From NCBI RefSeq assembly GCF_000471905.2, contig NW_006498445.1:756947-820946 (forward strand): a stretch of 64,000 nt of DNA, given 5' to 3'. A program made the translations under genes and the position numbers. Below, one piece after another: positions 1-12,900 of the stretch. The notes under the pieces are model-generated. The model worked only from the letters and a program-made list of their open reading frames with translations. It was not told where the DNA came from and ran no database searches. How positions within the stretch are numbered: position 1 is the first letter of the stretch; the number at the start of each line of letters is the position of its first letter. Origin of the DNA: Amborella trichopoda. Taxonomy: Eukaryota > Streptophyta > Magnoliopsida > Amborellales > Amborellaceae.

Positions 1-32
<32 letters not shown>

Positions 33-914
33 TGTGTGAGTGGGGGGATGATGAAAACCCTAGTGAGTATATGAGCGGTTCATAACTTTTATTTTTTGAC
101 CACTATGATTCCTTACAATGAGAGGTTCAGAACTAATAGTTCCAAACATAGAGTACTTCGGGGAAAAAAATTCAAAAAATTCAAAAAAAGAAAAAAGAAC
201 ATGGACATCATAAGAGCAACATATAGGTGACATTCATTTAATACCTTAGGGGATACTAGCGTAAATCTCCCCAAACTTAGAGGGAAACAAAAAGGAAGAC
301 GAGGGAGGGCAAATAGAATTTAATTATTGTTTTCTAAGTGCCTGTAAGATTACATTCAATGGGAAAGTATTGATTTGTTACAAAATAACAAATTCAATCT
401 CCGTTAAGAGAATACGTAACGAAATTTTTCCCTGTATATCACTATTTTTTCGGGTCATCGTGATATAGAACAGTTTAATAAGCTTACAAAAATAAAATTT
501 AGAAAAGTACAAATAACTGAAATTAATATCTTAATCACAACCAAGGGTAACTGAAGTCTGACCCTAGAAAAGGTTGGCCATCAACGACGTCTTGTACCAA
601 AACGACTCCGCCCCTTGTGATACCTAGGATTTCTGTATCCCATAGATATGCAAGCTTGGCCTGTTTGAGATTTCTCTTCAGTGGCATGTTTCGATCCTCT
701 TCCCCATTACTTAGAAAAAAAACTCTGCCCAATCGAAACTCGCACTTAGAATAATAACTCGTAAACAATGGCAATACAAACACAAAATTTGGAAGAACCC
801 CAAAAGTCCTATATACACTTAAAAGAATTACAGATATTCCGGCAAATTCAAATGTACCTCAGTCACTAAAAACATGCTTGCAAACACTTCGAAATAAAGA
901 ACATCATTGATTGA
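1..914. other. 3' flank of PPL1
   Basis: It starts with a (GA)n tract at 1-26 and lies downstream of the PPL1 stop codon, so it should hold the 3' UTR. An 82-codon minus-strand open frame at 783-535 (ending LGSDFSYPWL) matches no family I know. No second gene could be supported. Confidence 0.4.
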
Positions 915-3900
915 TTAAGGATAAGCAGATTGCTCATTGAAGATCTTGAAGGAATCCACCACAGTATGCAATTTGTCTTTCATCTTTGCCCACCTCCTCT
1001 CGTTAGCTCCTGTCGTCAATGTGTAAAATTTCCCTACAATGAATTGAAATTAACAAAAGCATACGATAATCAGAAAAAGATTTTCTTAAGAGATGGACTC
1101 TCTCTCTCTCTCTCCCTCTCTCTCTCTCTCTTTCTCTCTGTTTTACTTGTAGGGAATAAATAGTAATTGATAGCCTACCGTTTCCAATTGTTATAGAGCC
1201 AAGTGCATGGCGGGTGTAGTTTGGTGCCTGAGCAACAAACTCAAAAGTGTAATAAGACTTCCCATCAACTGTATTCTGCAAAAGAGCAACACTCATGGAG
1301 TTGGTCTCATCATACAAAACGTTTGACCTTGTAACACAGAATCACAAACATGCTTCGCAGTCCATAGATATATCCAGGGTGTAGGTTAAAACCACTCGTT
1401 ATATCTCCTTTCAACACAAGACAATCATCCCACATATCAATCTGCAAGAATATAAAAAACTAAACTAAACTGTAAATATGGCATATTGTAGCTTTGGTGC
1501 AGACAAGGTAAAGGTAATGCTGGAAACCAATGTTGAAGATGTACCAAACATATCCCCATCGGCATTCCATAAATCCGAAAGATTCCTACTGAATTTGTCT
1601 ATAAATATAATTCCAAGCAGATACTTCTTTACTTTCTTCTTCTTTTCTGTTTATAAACAGAATAGTAAACAGAAGACCTTTTACCAAGTTGACAATCCAT
1701 AATTCTGATGGAACCTTCCACATGTAGCTCCAAATAAGTGACGTGCATTCTATAACCATGTGATGACTACTGCACAGCAGAGGACTAGTGTCCCATTAGT
1801 CTAAACAACCTGAGACTGAGAACAAGAAGAAAAGATCTATGCTCCTGAGAGAACACAAATAAAGAGAAATTGAGATGAAATCGAATGATAACATGAGCCA
1901 AAATCACCAATTTATGTAAAACGTGTGTGTTTGCTAATTGATTTTCCATTGACGATGTTCAGCACAATCTTTATTTATTTTTTATTTTTTTGTTTTTGGA
2001 AATGTTAAATGTTTTCACTAATGCAACATTGATGTATAAATATGATTTCCAAATACAGAACCAAGTCTATATGCATCAGTTCTGTAAGAATTCGTAACAA
2101 TCAGTAATCCTAGAGACTATCAAAACTGATTTAGAGATTCCGTCCTTTGTGAGGGTGTCCATTTCTTGCTTGGACACCCTTCTTGAATGTTTTAAGGTAT
2201 TCAGAGTTTTCAACTGATCCCAGATTTCATTAAATATATTGTTCAAGTGCCAAGGCCATTCCCATACTTTGTTGTCCACCATGATCACATTGCTCAATTA
2301 TGATTTTCGTTCATTGTGGATCAAGGTTCCTAAAAAATTAGTGGTGATCACGCCTGAACTTTACTGGATTCACACATATGAAGAGGGGCTGATTATGTCA
2401 TTAACGTAAATGATTTCTTGCTATAACTCCTGTCCAGCTGGACCAGGATTTCACACGAACTGCCATTGAAGTTCATCTTCACCATATCTTACAAGGGTGG
2501 TATCCATCTCCCAGACCCATTTGCCTTCCTATCTCTTATGTATAATATGATTTTTGAAACTACCACCAAATGACTGTTGAACTCCTTTCTAGATCTTGCC
2601 TTCACTATGTTAGTGCTCCTTAGCTGTCCCTAATCTTATCCAACCCACAACTTTATCTTTGAGTTTTCTGTTGTTTCTTTCTGACCATATCGCTCATATG
2701 ACTGCCATCCAATTAATCTTCACATGATAAGGCCCCTTTCTGTGAGAGATGGGGCAAATCACTGCACCAGAAGTGCTTCAAAAGATGGAGGTACAACCCA
2801 AAACAGGTCAAGAAGCTCCAACACAAAAGAAGAAATCTCAATAGCCTTAGAACAAGTTGAAGAAACAGGTGGTGCCTGTTTAAGCATTCTCTATACGCAA
2901 AATGAAAATACTTGAAATGGGCAAACTTTTGCATATGATGTTATGTATCTTCATTACTCTTAAGCCTACGAGGAAAGATGTTCTCAAATATTTGCAAAAT
3001 AAGAGCTCAATTTTTATTTTATTTATTTTCTTTCTACCAAACTTAAAATGTGTTTTAAAATAGACTAGTGCTTTTGTAGAGAAAAAGAAAGTGCCATGAG
3101 AAGAGAGAGACAAGTGGCCATTGAAAGGCAACACTTGGCCATTCTCTCTCTACATGTGTCTCTCTAAGTTTTTTTTGTGGCTATATATAGGAAATGGTTT
3201 TGGGAGGCCTAGGTACCTTGGCTCGAGCTCTCTCTCTCTATCTTCTTTCTCTCTCTTAAAGATTCCTTGTGAGCTGAGTACCAGCGAATTGCCTCTCATC
3301 TCTGTGAGAGCCCTCCAATATCACAGGATAATTTACAACACCGTGTTGCATCTCACAATAGTTTTCTTTCTCTCGATTGTTTGCTAACCATTGTTTTGAA
3401 GCAAGCTTGTCTTCCCTTTTGTGCAATATATTGCTGAAAAACTCATTCTCAGCAAGATTCTCTCTCTAAAAAAGCTATGAAACTAAGCCTGCAAATCTCT
3501 ACAAATTTGGTGAGTTTGTTCCAAGTTTTTCTTCATATTTTCCTTTTGAAATAGTACTCGAAGGTTGGAAAGGTTGTATGAGAAAGGGAAAAATTGTTGG
3601 GCATCATTTTATTTTGTTGGAATGATTCACTATGGGTTTTTGATAGGTACATGCTTGCTGGAAATTACATTGGAGTTGCTTAGAAGAGGTTTACAATAGT
3701 TACAATTGATTTTGGGTTTGTGGATAACAAAGTTAGTGATCTTTGTACATCCTCTTGAGTCCCAAAGAAATTTACAGAAAGTTTTTTAGAGTGTTTTGAT
3801 AAGAGTTGCATACCATGTGTTTGTCGATATTTCAGGTCGAGTTCAAAACCCAGTTTGCATGTTACTGTAGCTATATTTACTTCTGCAAACCAAAAAGATC

Positions 3901-6900
3901 CACTGTTATTTGGCCAACATTTGGTATCAGAGCATAGGGGTTTTCAATTTGTATAAAAAATGCCTAATCCTAGAGCTGTATTGATAGACTTGGTAATTAT
4001 TGATAAGCTTGATGGCCATAATTTCTCACTTTGGAAGAGTAAAGTATCTTATTTGCTGCATACTACGGATTTGTTGTATGTTATTGAAGAAGAAATCATA
4101 TCTGAACCTGATATTGATTCTACACTTTCTGAGAGGTAATGCTACTTAAAATGGAAGAATGATAAATTTACATGTAAGGGTATTACCTTGGATTGTCTTA
4201 GTGATAGATTACATAAAGTCTTTGAACCCTACACTAATGCTAAAGACTTATGGGAGGCTATAGAGAAAAGGCACACCGAAGACAATTACATGTCAAAACA
4301 TGAACTCTATGAAAGATATAACCAACACAAAATGAGATAGAACCAATCAATGCTAGAATTTTTTGATGACATGATTGTAATGGATAACCAACTTGCCGGT
4401 TATGGAGAACCCATATCCGATCATCATCAAATTATGAAGATAATAGAAAGACTCCCTAATTCATGCACAGAACTTAAGAAAAACTTGTGCCAAATGGTAC
4501 GATCCACACCCTTGATGATTTAAGAGGACATCTTAGGATGGAAGAGAATGATAGGGCAAAAGCGAAAAATGAAAGAGCCCAATAGCAGGCTTATATGGCT
4601 ACCAACAACAAGCTTATATGGCTACTCAAAAAAGGTATCCTAGACCTAATCATACGAAGAGAAAGGAGAATAAAGAAAAGAATGAGGAAACAAAGAAGAA
4701 GAGAAGAAAAGGAAAAATTCTTTAAAAAGTTAAGAAGAAATTTTAATTGTAACAAACTTGGTCATATTGCTAAATTTTGTAGGCCCCACCCAATGCTTTA
4801 AAAAGCGGACAGCCCAACGCCTAGGCGGTCTTCCTTGGGCGGCCGCCTAGGCGGTACGGAATCCGCCTAGGCGGCCGTCTAGCGCCCAGCCCTGGGCGAC
4901 TACCCAGGGCCTGCGCCCTGCCCAGAGGCGGAAAAAATTTTTTTTTTTTTTTTTTCATTTTTTTCAAAGATATAAAAGTTAATAATGATGGCTTTTAGGT
5001 TCATTTGAACCCTAAACCCACCAGAACCCCTTTTAGAGTAACAGAAACCTCCAAAAAACTACATTTCATTGGATCGAATCATCGAAGTGTTTATCAAAGT
5101 TTGGAGTTCAAGTAACCAAAGTAAGTGCATTTTTTAGATTGCTTGCTTTATTTGGAGATGTATTCTTCAGGAGTTAGTCGGAGTGGAGATCCGAGTTGGA
5201 AATATGGATACAACCTGAATCCAAATGACAAAAATTGTGTTGAATGCAATTTTTGTGAAAAAGATACAAAAGGAGGTCTAAACCGGCTTAATAAACATCT
5301 TGCCGGTATTAAGGGGGATGTTGCCCCTTGTAAAAATGTTCATGAAGCTATCAAGGAGGAGATTAAGCAATTTTTAAGTTATGAAAAACAAAAATAAGAA
5401 CAAAATCCTTGTCATAGATCTATTTTTGCTACTCCTAGAAAACGTGATCAGGGTTGGAAGTATGTGTACAACTCAAAACCAAATGATAAAAATTGTATTA
5501 AGGTGTAACTTTTGTGAAAAAGATACCAATGGGGTATTAGTCGATTCAAAAAACACCTTGCTGGTGTTAGAGGTAATGTTGCTTCTTGTACAAAGGTGCC
5601 TGAAGCAATTCGAGATGAGATTAGACATCTTCTGAATTTTAAAGAACCAAAAAAGGATGAAAATAAGCCTTGTTCTATGGAAGTATCTTTTCCAGGTTCT
5701 AGTCGGAGTGGTGATCCGGGTTGGAAGTATGGTTATAACCCGAATCCAAGTAATAAAAATCGTATTAAATGTAATTATTGTGGAAATGATACTAATCATC
5801 TGCACAAACTGTACATACTAGTAAGAGGAAGGTAGAAGAAGAGGAGGAAGAGGCAAATTCAGAAGAAACAAAGGAGAACGAGCATTATATTGAAGAGGGA
5901 GATGACTCTGATGATGATGGCCTCGACTCTGTTGCATATGATGAGGCTTGCCCTATTGATATTCCTTCTGATGATAATGATGATGATGATGACTGAAGAC
6001 TCTTGCCTCTTGGTGCTGACTGCTGAGTGTTGTGTTGAGTGATGAGTGCTGACTCTTGTTAGACTGTATATTTTCTAAATTTCTGTTTATTTCTGTTGGG
6101 TTGAGTGTTGACTTTTATATCCTACACTTGTATGGTTTTACAGCTTACTATTTTAACAAAATGGATTATCAAAATTTTCTTCACGACATCTTTCTTTTTT
6201 TTCTTTTTTTTTCAACTTGGAATATGGTATATTGGGATTTTTACACTTTTTTTTCAACTGGGCAGCCGCCCAGGTTTTAGGCGCCCGCTTAGGCGCTAGG
6301 CGGCCTAGACCCCCCAAGCCGCCTAAGACCCGCCTAGAGCTTTTTGATACACTGGCCCCACCAAAGAAGATGGAGAGAGGAGAACCCAATCCCCCAAAGG
6401 ATGTTCCATTCGTGGTAGAAGAGTCTCTCACGATCATCCCATCTGATGGTTGGTGGATTCACTCGGGTGCAACAAGGCATAAAACCACAAGCAAGAAGCT
6501 CGTGGTAGACTTTAGAGAGAAGAAGGTGGGTGATTGGAAGCTCTATATGGGAAACTCCTCTGGGTCCACATACTTGGTGAGGCAACCGTGAAGCTTCTTT
6601 TTCCTAGTGGGGGTACACTTACCCTTAATGATGTCCTTTATGCCCCAACATGAGGCATAACCTCATTTCCTTGTCTAAGGTGGATAAGAATGTGGTTGAA
6701 GTGAATGTAAAAAGGGGTAATATGACCTTTCTTAAGATGGTGTAGAAGTGGCTAAGGCCTCTCTTTGTGGCACGTTGTCTAAACTTGAAATTAATGAAAT
6801 GAAATCATCTTCCTCTTATATTGTTGATTCTTCTTTCCAAGAAAGCTTTAATACATGGCATAGAAAATTATGACACATTGGCTATGAAAAATTGTCTAGA

Positions 6901-9900
6901 ATGATGAAAGATAGACTAATTCCTTATAAAGAAAATGATAAATTCAACTGTGAAAGTTGTTTAAAAGGAAAGATGCATAGAAAACCATTCCCAAAAGGAT
7001 CAAGGGCTGAAAGTGTTCTACACATACTCCACAGTGATATTTGTGGAGGATTAAATGCTAAAACATTTAAAGGACATGAATATTTTATCACTTTCATTGC
7101 TGATTATTCACAATAGACATATACATATTTGATTTCTCATAAAAGTGAATCTTTAGAAAAATTTAAAGACTATAACATGAAGGTAGAAAATCAACTAGAT
7201 AGGAAGATTAAAATTTTGAGAAGTGATAGAGGTGGAGAATATACTTCCCTTGAGTTTGAAAACTTTTGTAAGGAACATGGGATCATTAGACAATGCATAC
7301 TCCCTTATACATCCCAACAGAATGGTATGGTTGAAAGAAAAAATAGAACCTCACTAGAGATGGTTAATTGTATAATACAAGAAGCCAATGTATCTTACCA
7401 ATTTTGGGAAAAGTTTTGTTAGCCTCAACTTATATACTAAATAGAATACCTAACAAATCTACAAATATAACTCCTTTTGAATTATGGTTTAATAAAAAAC
7501 CTAATTTATATTACATAAGAGTTTGGGGTTGTCTAGCTCATGTCCTTAACCCAAACAGAGAAAAACTAGGACCTAAAACAATTAAATGCACTTTTGTTGG
7601 GTACTCAAGTCACTCTAAGGGTTACAGATTTTATGATTATGAGACTGAGACTAAGACTATCATAGAAAGCACAAATGCTCATTTCTTTGAGGATAAAGAA
7701 ATGTCGAAAGGAAAACAACCTAGAATTATAGAAATAGAAGAAGAAGAAATGGGGCAACCTAGTGATTCTTATGAGAACCTTAGTAGTATTAACCGTATTC
7801 TTATTATAATAGAGCCTGGGAGAAGTACTAGGGAAACAAAGAGACCTAGTTACTTGGATGACTACTATATATATAACGTAGAACTTGATGATCAAGCCAT
7901 GAGCTTCAAAGAGGCCATAAGTTCATCTAAGGTATCCAATTAGATGGAGGCAATGCAAGATGAATATAACTCATTGATGAAGAATGAGACATGGACCTCA
8001 GTAGACCCACTAGAAGGTTGTAGAGCCACTAGCGGTAAAGGGGTCCATTCTAAGAAATTGAATCCAAATGGAACAATTGATAGGTATAAAGCTAGACTTA
8101 CTAGGGGTTTTACCCAAGTAGAAGGGGTAGATTGTAAAGAAACTTTGTCCCCTGTTGTTAGAAAGTCATCCACTAGGACTGTACTAGCAAAGAAAATTAT
8201 AATAACTTTCATATAGATCAAATGAATGTAAAGACAGCATTCCTCAATAGAGAATTAGACGAAGAGACTTTTATGAGAAAACCTGAGGAATTCGAGTCTA
8301 AAGGGCAAGAAGGCAAAGGGTGCAAGTTAAAGAAATCTCTTTATGGACTTAAACAGTCCTCAAGATAATGGCATTTAAAGTTCAATGAGTCACTAAAGAA
8401 TTATGGCTTTGTTAATACTAGTGTTGACTATTGTGTTTACATCCAAAGTAGTGGGGGTAGTCATCTTATTTTGGTGTTATATGTAGATGATATTATTAGT
8501 ACAGGTGGTGATCCTAAGGTTACTAAAGATACCAAAGAGTGGTTCTTCGCAAATTGAGATGAAAGACTTAGGAGAACTAGAACAGATTCTTGGCATGCCA
8601 ATTACAAGAGATAAGAAAAACAGATTACTCTACTTAAGCCAAGAATTATATACCGTAAAAATACTAAAAAGGTTTAGAATGGATGAATCTAAACTAATGG
8701 GAACCCCATATGAGAAAGGGTGTAAACTATCTAAGGACATGTGTCCTAAGACTGATAAGGACAAGGAGATTATGGAAAAGTTCCCTTATGCACAAGCAAT
8801 AGGATCATTAAACTATTTAATGAACTGCACACGCCCTGACATAGGATATGCAGTGGGGGTTGTGAGGCATAGAGTAACCCAAGCATGGAACATTGGAAGG
8901 TAGTAAAGAGAATATTTAGATACCTCAAAGAGACCACCAGTTATAGCCTCTACTATGAAAATGGTGAATTAGAATTACAAGGCTAAAGTGATGCTAACTG
9001 GGCTGGTAGAGAGGATGAATTTAGATCTACATCTGGATGGCTTTTCACTTATGTGGGACGAAATGATATAGAAGTAACATATCCCCACACAGATTTCATA
9101 ATAGCAGACCCATTGACTAAAGGTGTTAACATAAACACACATGAAAGGTGTGTAAGGGGTAAAGAATTGAGATCTACAGGTTTCTTGTGATACACCTGTG
9201 ATGAGCCTTAGTAGCAACTATTGAACATGTGGAATATTATGTGATTACCCTTTGCATGTGTGGGATATTTGCTTTGTGGCAATGAGGCATATATGGCATA
9301 TCCGTCTTTGTGGCGATGAAGCCGGTGTGGCATATCTAAGCGCCCTCCGAGGGAGGTCAGGTTATGTCTTCAGACATTTAATAGTTCACATATGTGGCAA
9401 AATCCCTCAGAGGGGTAAGTGTTACGAACCACCACCAGCTAGCAGTCTTTTGACTGTGTTATTCACATTGCGAGACTAGACAGGACAGTTATACTTGGCA
9501 TGACTTATTGAGTATGACCTCTAGCTAGTAGTCTTTTGACTCCGTGTTCTACATTGTGATGGCCAGCTTGGATATCTGGAAAGTTAAACATGACCTCCGA
9601 TTGGCAGTCTTTTAACTCTGTGATCCACATTATAATAGTTAAACTAGACAGTTGTATTTGGCATGACTCATTGAGAATGACCTCAAGTTGGCATATCTTA
9701 TAAACACCGTTTTCCACTTTGCGATAGCTACTTTGGACAGTTTGAGGATCCTTATGGGATCGTGGCATGATTCACTATATTGATGGTTATTCACCTTTTC
9801 AGGTGACAATAACTCCTTTTAGTGATGTATGTTCCACGATGTGAGCGTCCGATGATACTAGCAAAAGGGAGAAAGTCCACTAATCTAGAAGCATGTAGGT

Positions 9901-12900
9901 GAAGATCACGCAATACCTCACGACAATTGATGAGCATGTAAATGTGGTTTTGATGCCATTGAGTGGATGACCATATGTGTGGATGAATTTGTTGTTTGAG
10001 GATGTACAGTTCAAGCAATTTCTATATAGCTACTAAAAGTTTGTATGATGGTTTTACAAATATTTAAAACAAGTAGGGGAATGTTAGAGAAAACGTGTTT
10101 TCAAGTATTTGCAAAATAAGGGCCCAATTTTTATTTTCTTTATTTTCTTTCTACCCTACTTAAAATTTATTTTAAAATAGATTGGTGCTTTTTATAGGGA
10201 AAAACAAAGGGCCATGTGAAGAGAGAGACAAGTGGTCATTGACAGGCAACACTTGGTCATTCTCTCTCTACATGCATCTCTCTCTAATTTTCTTTTGTGG
10301 CTATATATGGGAAATGGTTTTGAGAGGCTTAGGTACCTTTGAAAAATATCTCTCTAAAACCTCTTTCTCTCTCTTAAGCTTCATGGTGAGCTGGTATCAA
10401 GGACATGCCTCTCATCTCTGTGAAAGCCCTCTAGTGTCCTGGGATAATTTACAGCACTGTGTTGCATCTCACAATAGTTTTCTCTCTCTAAATTATTTGC
10501 TAACTATTGTTTTGTGCAATATGTTGCTAGAAAATTCATTCTCAACAAGATTCTCTCTCTAGAAATATATAAAAGTGGGCCTGCAAATCTTCACAAATTT
10601 GATGAGTTTGTGCCACGTTTTTTTCTTCATATTTTGCATCTGAAATAGTACTTGAAGGTTGGGAAAGGTTATATGAGCAAGGGAAAAATTATTGGGTACC
10701 ATTTTATTTTGTTGGAATGATTTACTATGTGTTTTTTATGGGTACATGCTTACTGGAATTACATTTGAGGTTACTTAGAAGAGGTTTACAATAGTTGCAA
10801 CTGATTTTGGGTTTTGATTCTTTTATGGATAACAACGATAGCGATCTTTGTACATCCTCTTGAGTCCCAAAGTTAAGAGTGTTTTGATAAGCGTTGCATG
10901 CCATATATTTCTTGATATTTCTGGTTGAGTTCAAAACCCAATTTGCATGTTACTATAGCTCTATTTACTTCGAAAAACCAAAAATATCCACTGTTATTGG
11001 TCCAACATGCAACCAATGTTGAAGCCTGATCTTTTGGCAGGACAAGAATGGACCACACGCTTCATATAGCAGCGTCAACATCTAGTCTCCAAGTTAGGAT
11101 ACAATTCATTGATTTCACGGAGAACTCACCTTGGCTCTCTAGAAACCATTTCAATCTATCTTCCCCATTTGGTGTGAAGAAGAAAACCTGCAAGTATTCA
11201 AGCATAATCTTGATCTTCTCAAATTCATCATCTTTTTGCACGTGTCTAAGGGGTGGGTTCCAAGGGTATTATGCCCTAGTCCCTTATTGATTATGACACC
11301 ACGCCCCCAGATTTTTAGCCAGAGAAAACATCTCAAGATACCTCATATAGAGTGGTTCATCTCCAATCCAATGATCAAAATCAAAACCTCAATTTACTCC
11401 CTTTTCTCACTTGCAACCTGATATGGCTTGTAAACACAGAAATGGCATTAACTCACTTCTCTCCAGATTCATGAAAGACAATCATTGCTTCGATGTTAAT
11501 TCATCAACCACCATTCTTTGTTGTTTGCAATAACTATCTTCCAAAGATACCCCAGCTGCGTGCCAAACCTACACAACCATTTGGTAAGGAGTGCCTGATT
11601 AGTTTCCTTTATCCTTCTGAAGCCCAGTCCCCCATTTCTTTTGTGCCCCACAAACACTTTCCATCTAACTAGATGGAACTTGTCTCTTGGTGCCGAGACT
11701 ACCCAATGAAATTTGCTGATCAATTTTTCATATTCTTTGGGCCACCAAGGGAAGAATGAATGTATTCCACAAAATCTCCCAAAAAGAATAATAAAAGTGA
11801 TGGGCAAAGAAACACAAAGAGCGATGGGCATAGAAACACAAGAAGATGTTGGCCCAAAAACAGTGGATCTTTCTAATTTTCAGAAGTAATTAGAGCTAAA
11901 GTAACATGTACGTTGGGTTTTAAACTCAACCAGAAATATTAACAAACATATGGCTTGCAACTCCTATCAAAACAGTCACAAAAGCTTGCTGTAAATTTGT
12001 TTAGGACTCAAAAGAGATGCACAAAGATCACTAGCTTTGTTATCTACAAAAGAATCAAAACCCAAAATCAATTGCAACTATTATAAACTTCTTCTAAGCA
12101 ACCCAAATATAATTTCTAGTAAGCATATACCCATCAAAAAACCCATTGTAAATCATTACAACAAAATAAAATGATGGCCAATAATTTTTCCCTTCCTCAT
12201 ACAATATTTCCCAACCTTCAAGTATTGTTTCAAATGCAAACTATGAAGAAAAACTTCGAACAAACTCATCAAATTCGTAGAGATTTGTTGGCCCAGTTTT
12301 GTAGCCTTTCTAGAGAGAGAAATTTGTTGAGATTAAGCTTTCCATGAACATAGTGTATAAGAGGGAAGATAAGACTACTGCAAAACAATGGTTAGCAAAT
12401 AATTTAGAGAGAGAAACTACTATGAGATGCAACACAGTGCTGTAAATTACCTTGTGATACTTGAGGGCTCTCACAGAGATGAGAGGCACATCCCTGATCC
12501 CCAGCTCACATGGAAGCTTAAGAGAGAGAAAGAGATTTTAGAGAGAGATAGTGCAAGGTACCCTAGCCTCCCAAAACCCATTCTCATACATAGCTACAAA
12601 AGAAAAAATGAGAGCGACACTTGTAGAGAGAGAATGGCCAAGTGTTGCCTCTCAATGGCCACTTGTCCCTCTCTTCACGGGGCCCTTTCTTTTTCTCTAC
12701 AAAAAGCACTAGTTTATTTAAAAATACATTTTAAGTGGCATAGAAAAAGAAAAAAAATAAAATAAAAATTGCGCCCTTATTTTGCAAATATTTGGAAACA
12801 CATTTTCTCTAATACAAGAGACAAAAACAATGTTTTTTACTTGACTTGGACTCAGAACTCAACATGACCACGCCGAGTTACTCAGGCGAATAAGGCAACT

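Larger units (their letters stand above)
2965..11007 (+). mobile_element. Ty1-copia LTR retrotransposon, broken fossil
   Basis: Seen: two related direct LTRs (2965-3919, 10082-11007). A primer site for initiator tRNA-Met directly follows the 5' LTR, and a purine tract lies at 10070-10081. Parts in order on the plus strand: gag from 3960, gag zinc knuckle near 4748-4790, protease region near 6450-6580, GAG-pre-integrase and integrase about 6840-7560, reverse transcriptase about 7930-8560, RNase H to about 9190. This order (integrase before RT) defines Ty1-copia. It is broken with many breaks, probably more than ten. The LTRs differ at roughly one base in ten by eye, so it is old. A hAT element is inserted in gag (4791-6354). 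It lies antisense within PPL1 intron 6. No 5-bp target duplication could be seen. Confidence 0.9.

Noticed and set aside
535-783. 82-codon minus-strand open frame downstream of PPL1
   Set aside because: No family recognised, no continuity with the PPL1 exons, and chance frames of this size are common here.
930-1163. Plus-strand open frame opposite the last PPL1 exon
   Set aside because: It is antisense to a coding exon and then runs through a (CT)n tract.
10182-10562. 126-codon open frame in the copia 3' LTR
   Set aside because: Lies wholly in non-coding LTR sequence; the homologous 5' LTR does not keep the frame.
12427-12765. 112-codon plus-strand open frame
   Set aside because: Lies in the inverted solo LTR.
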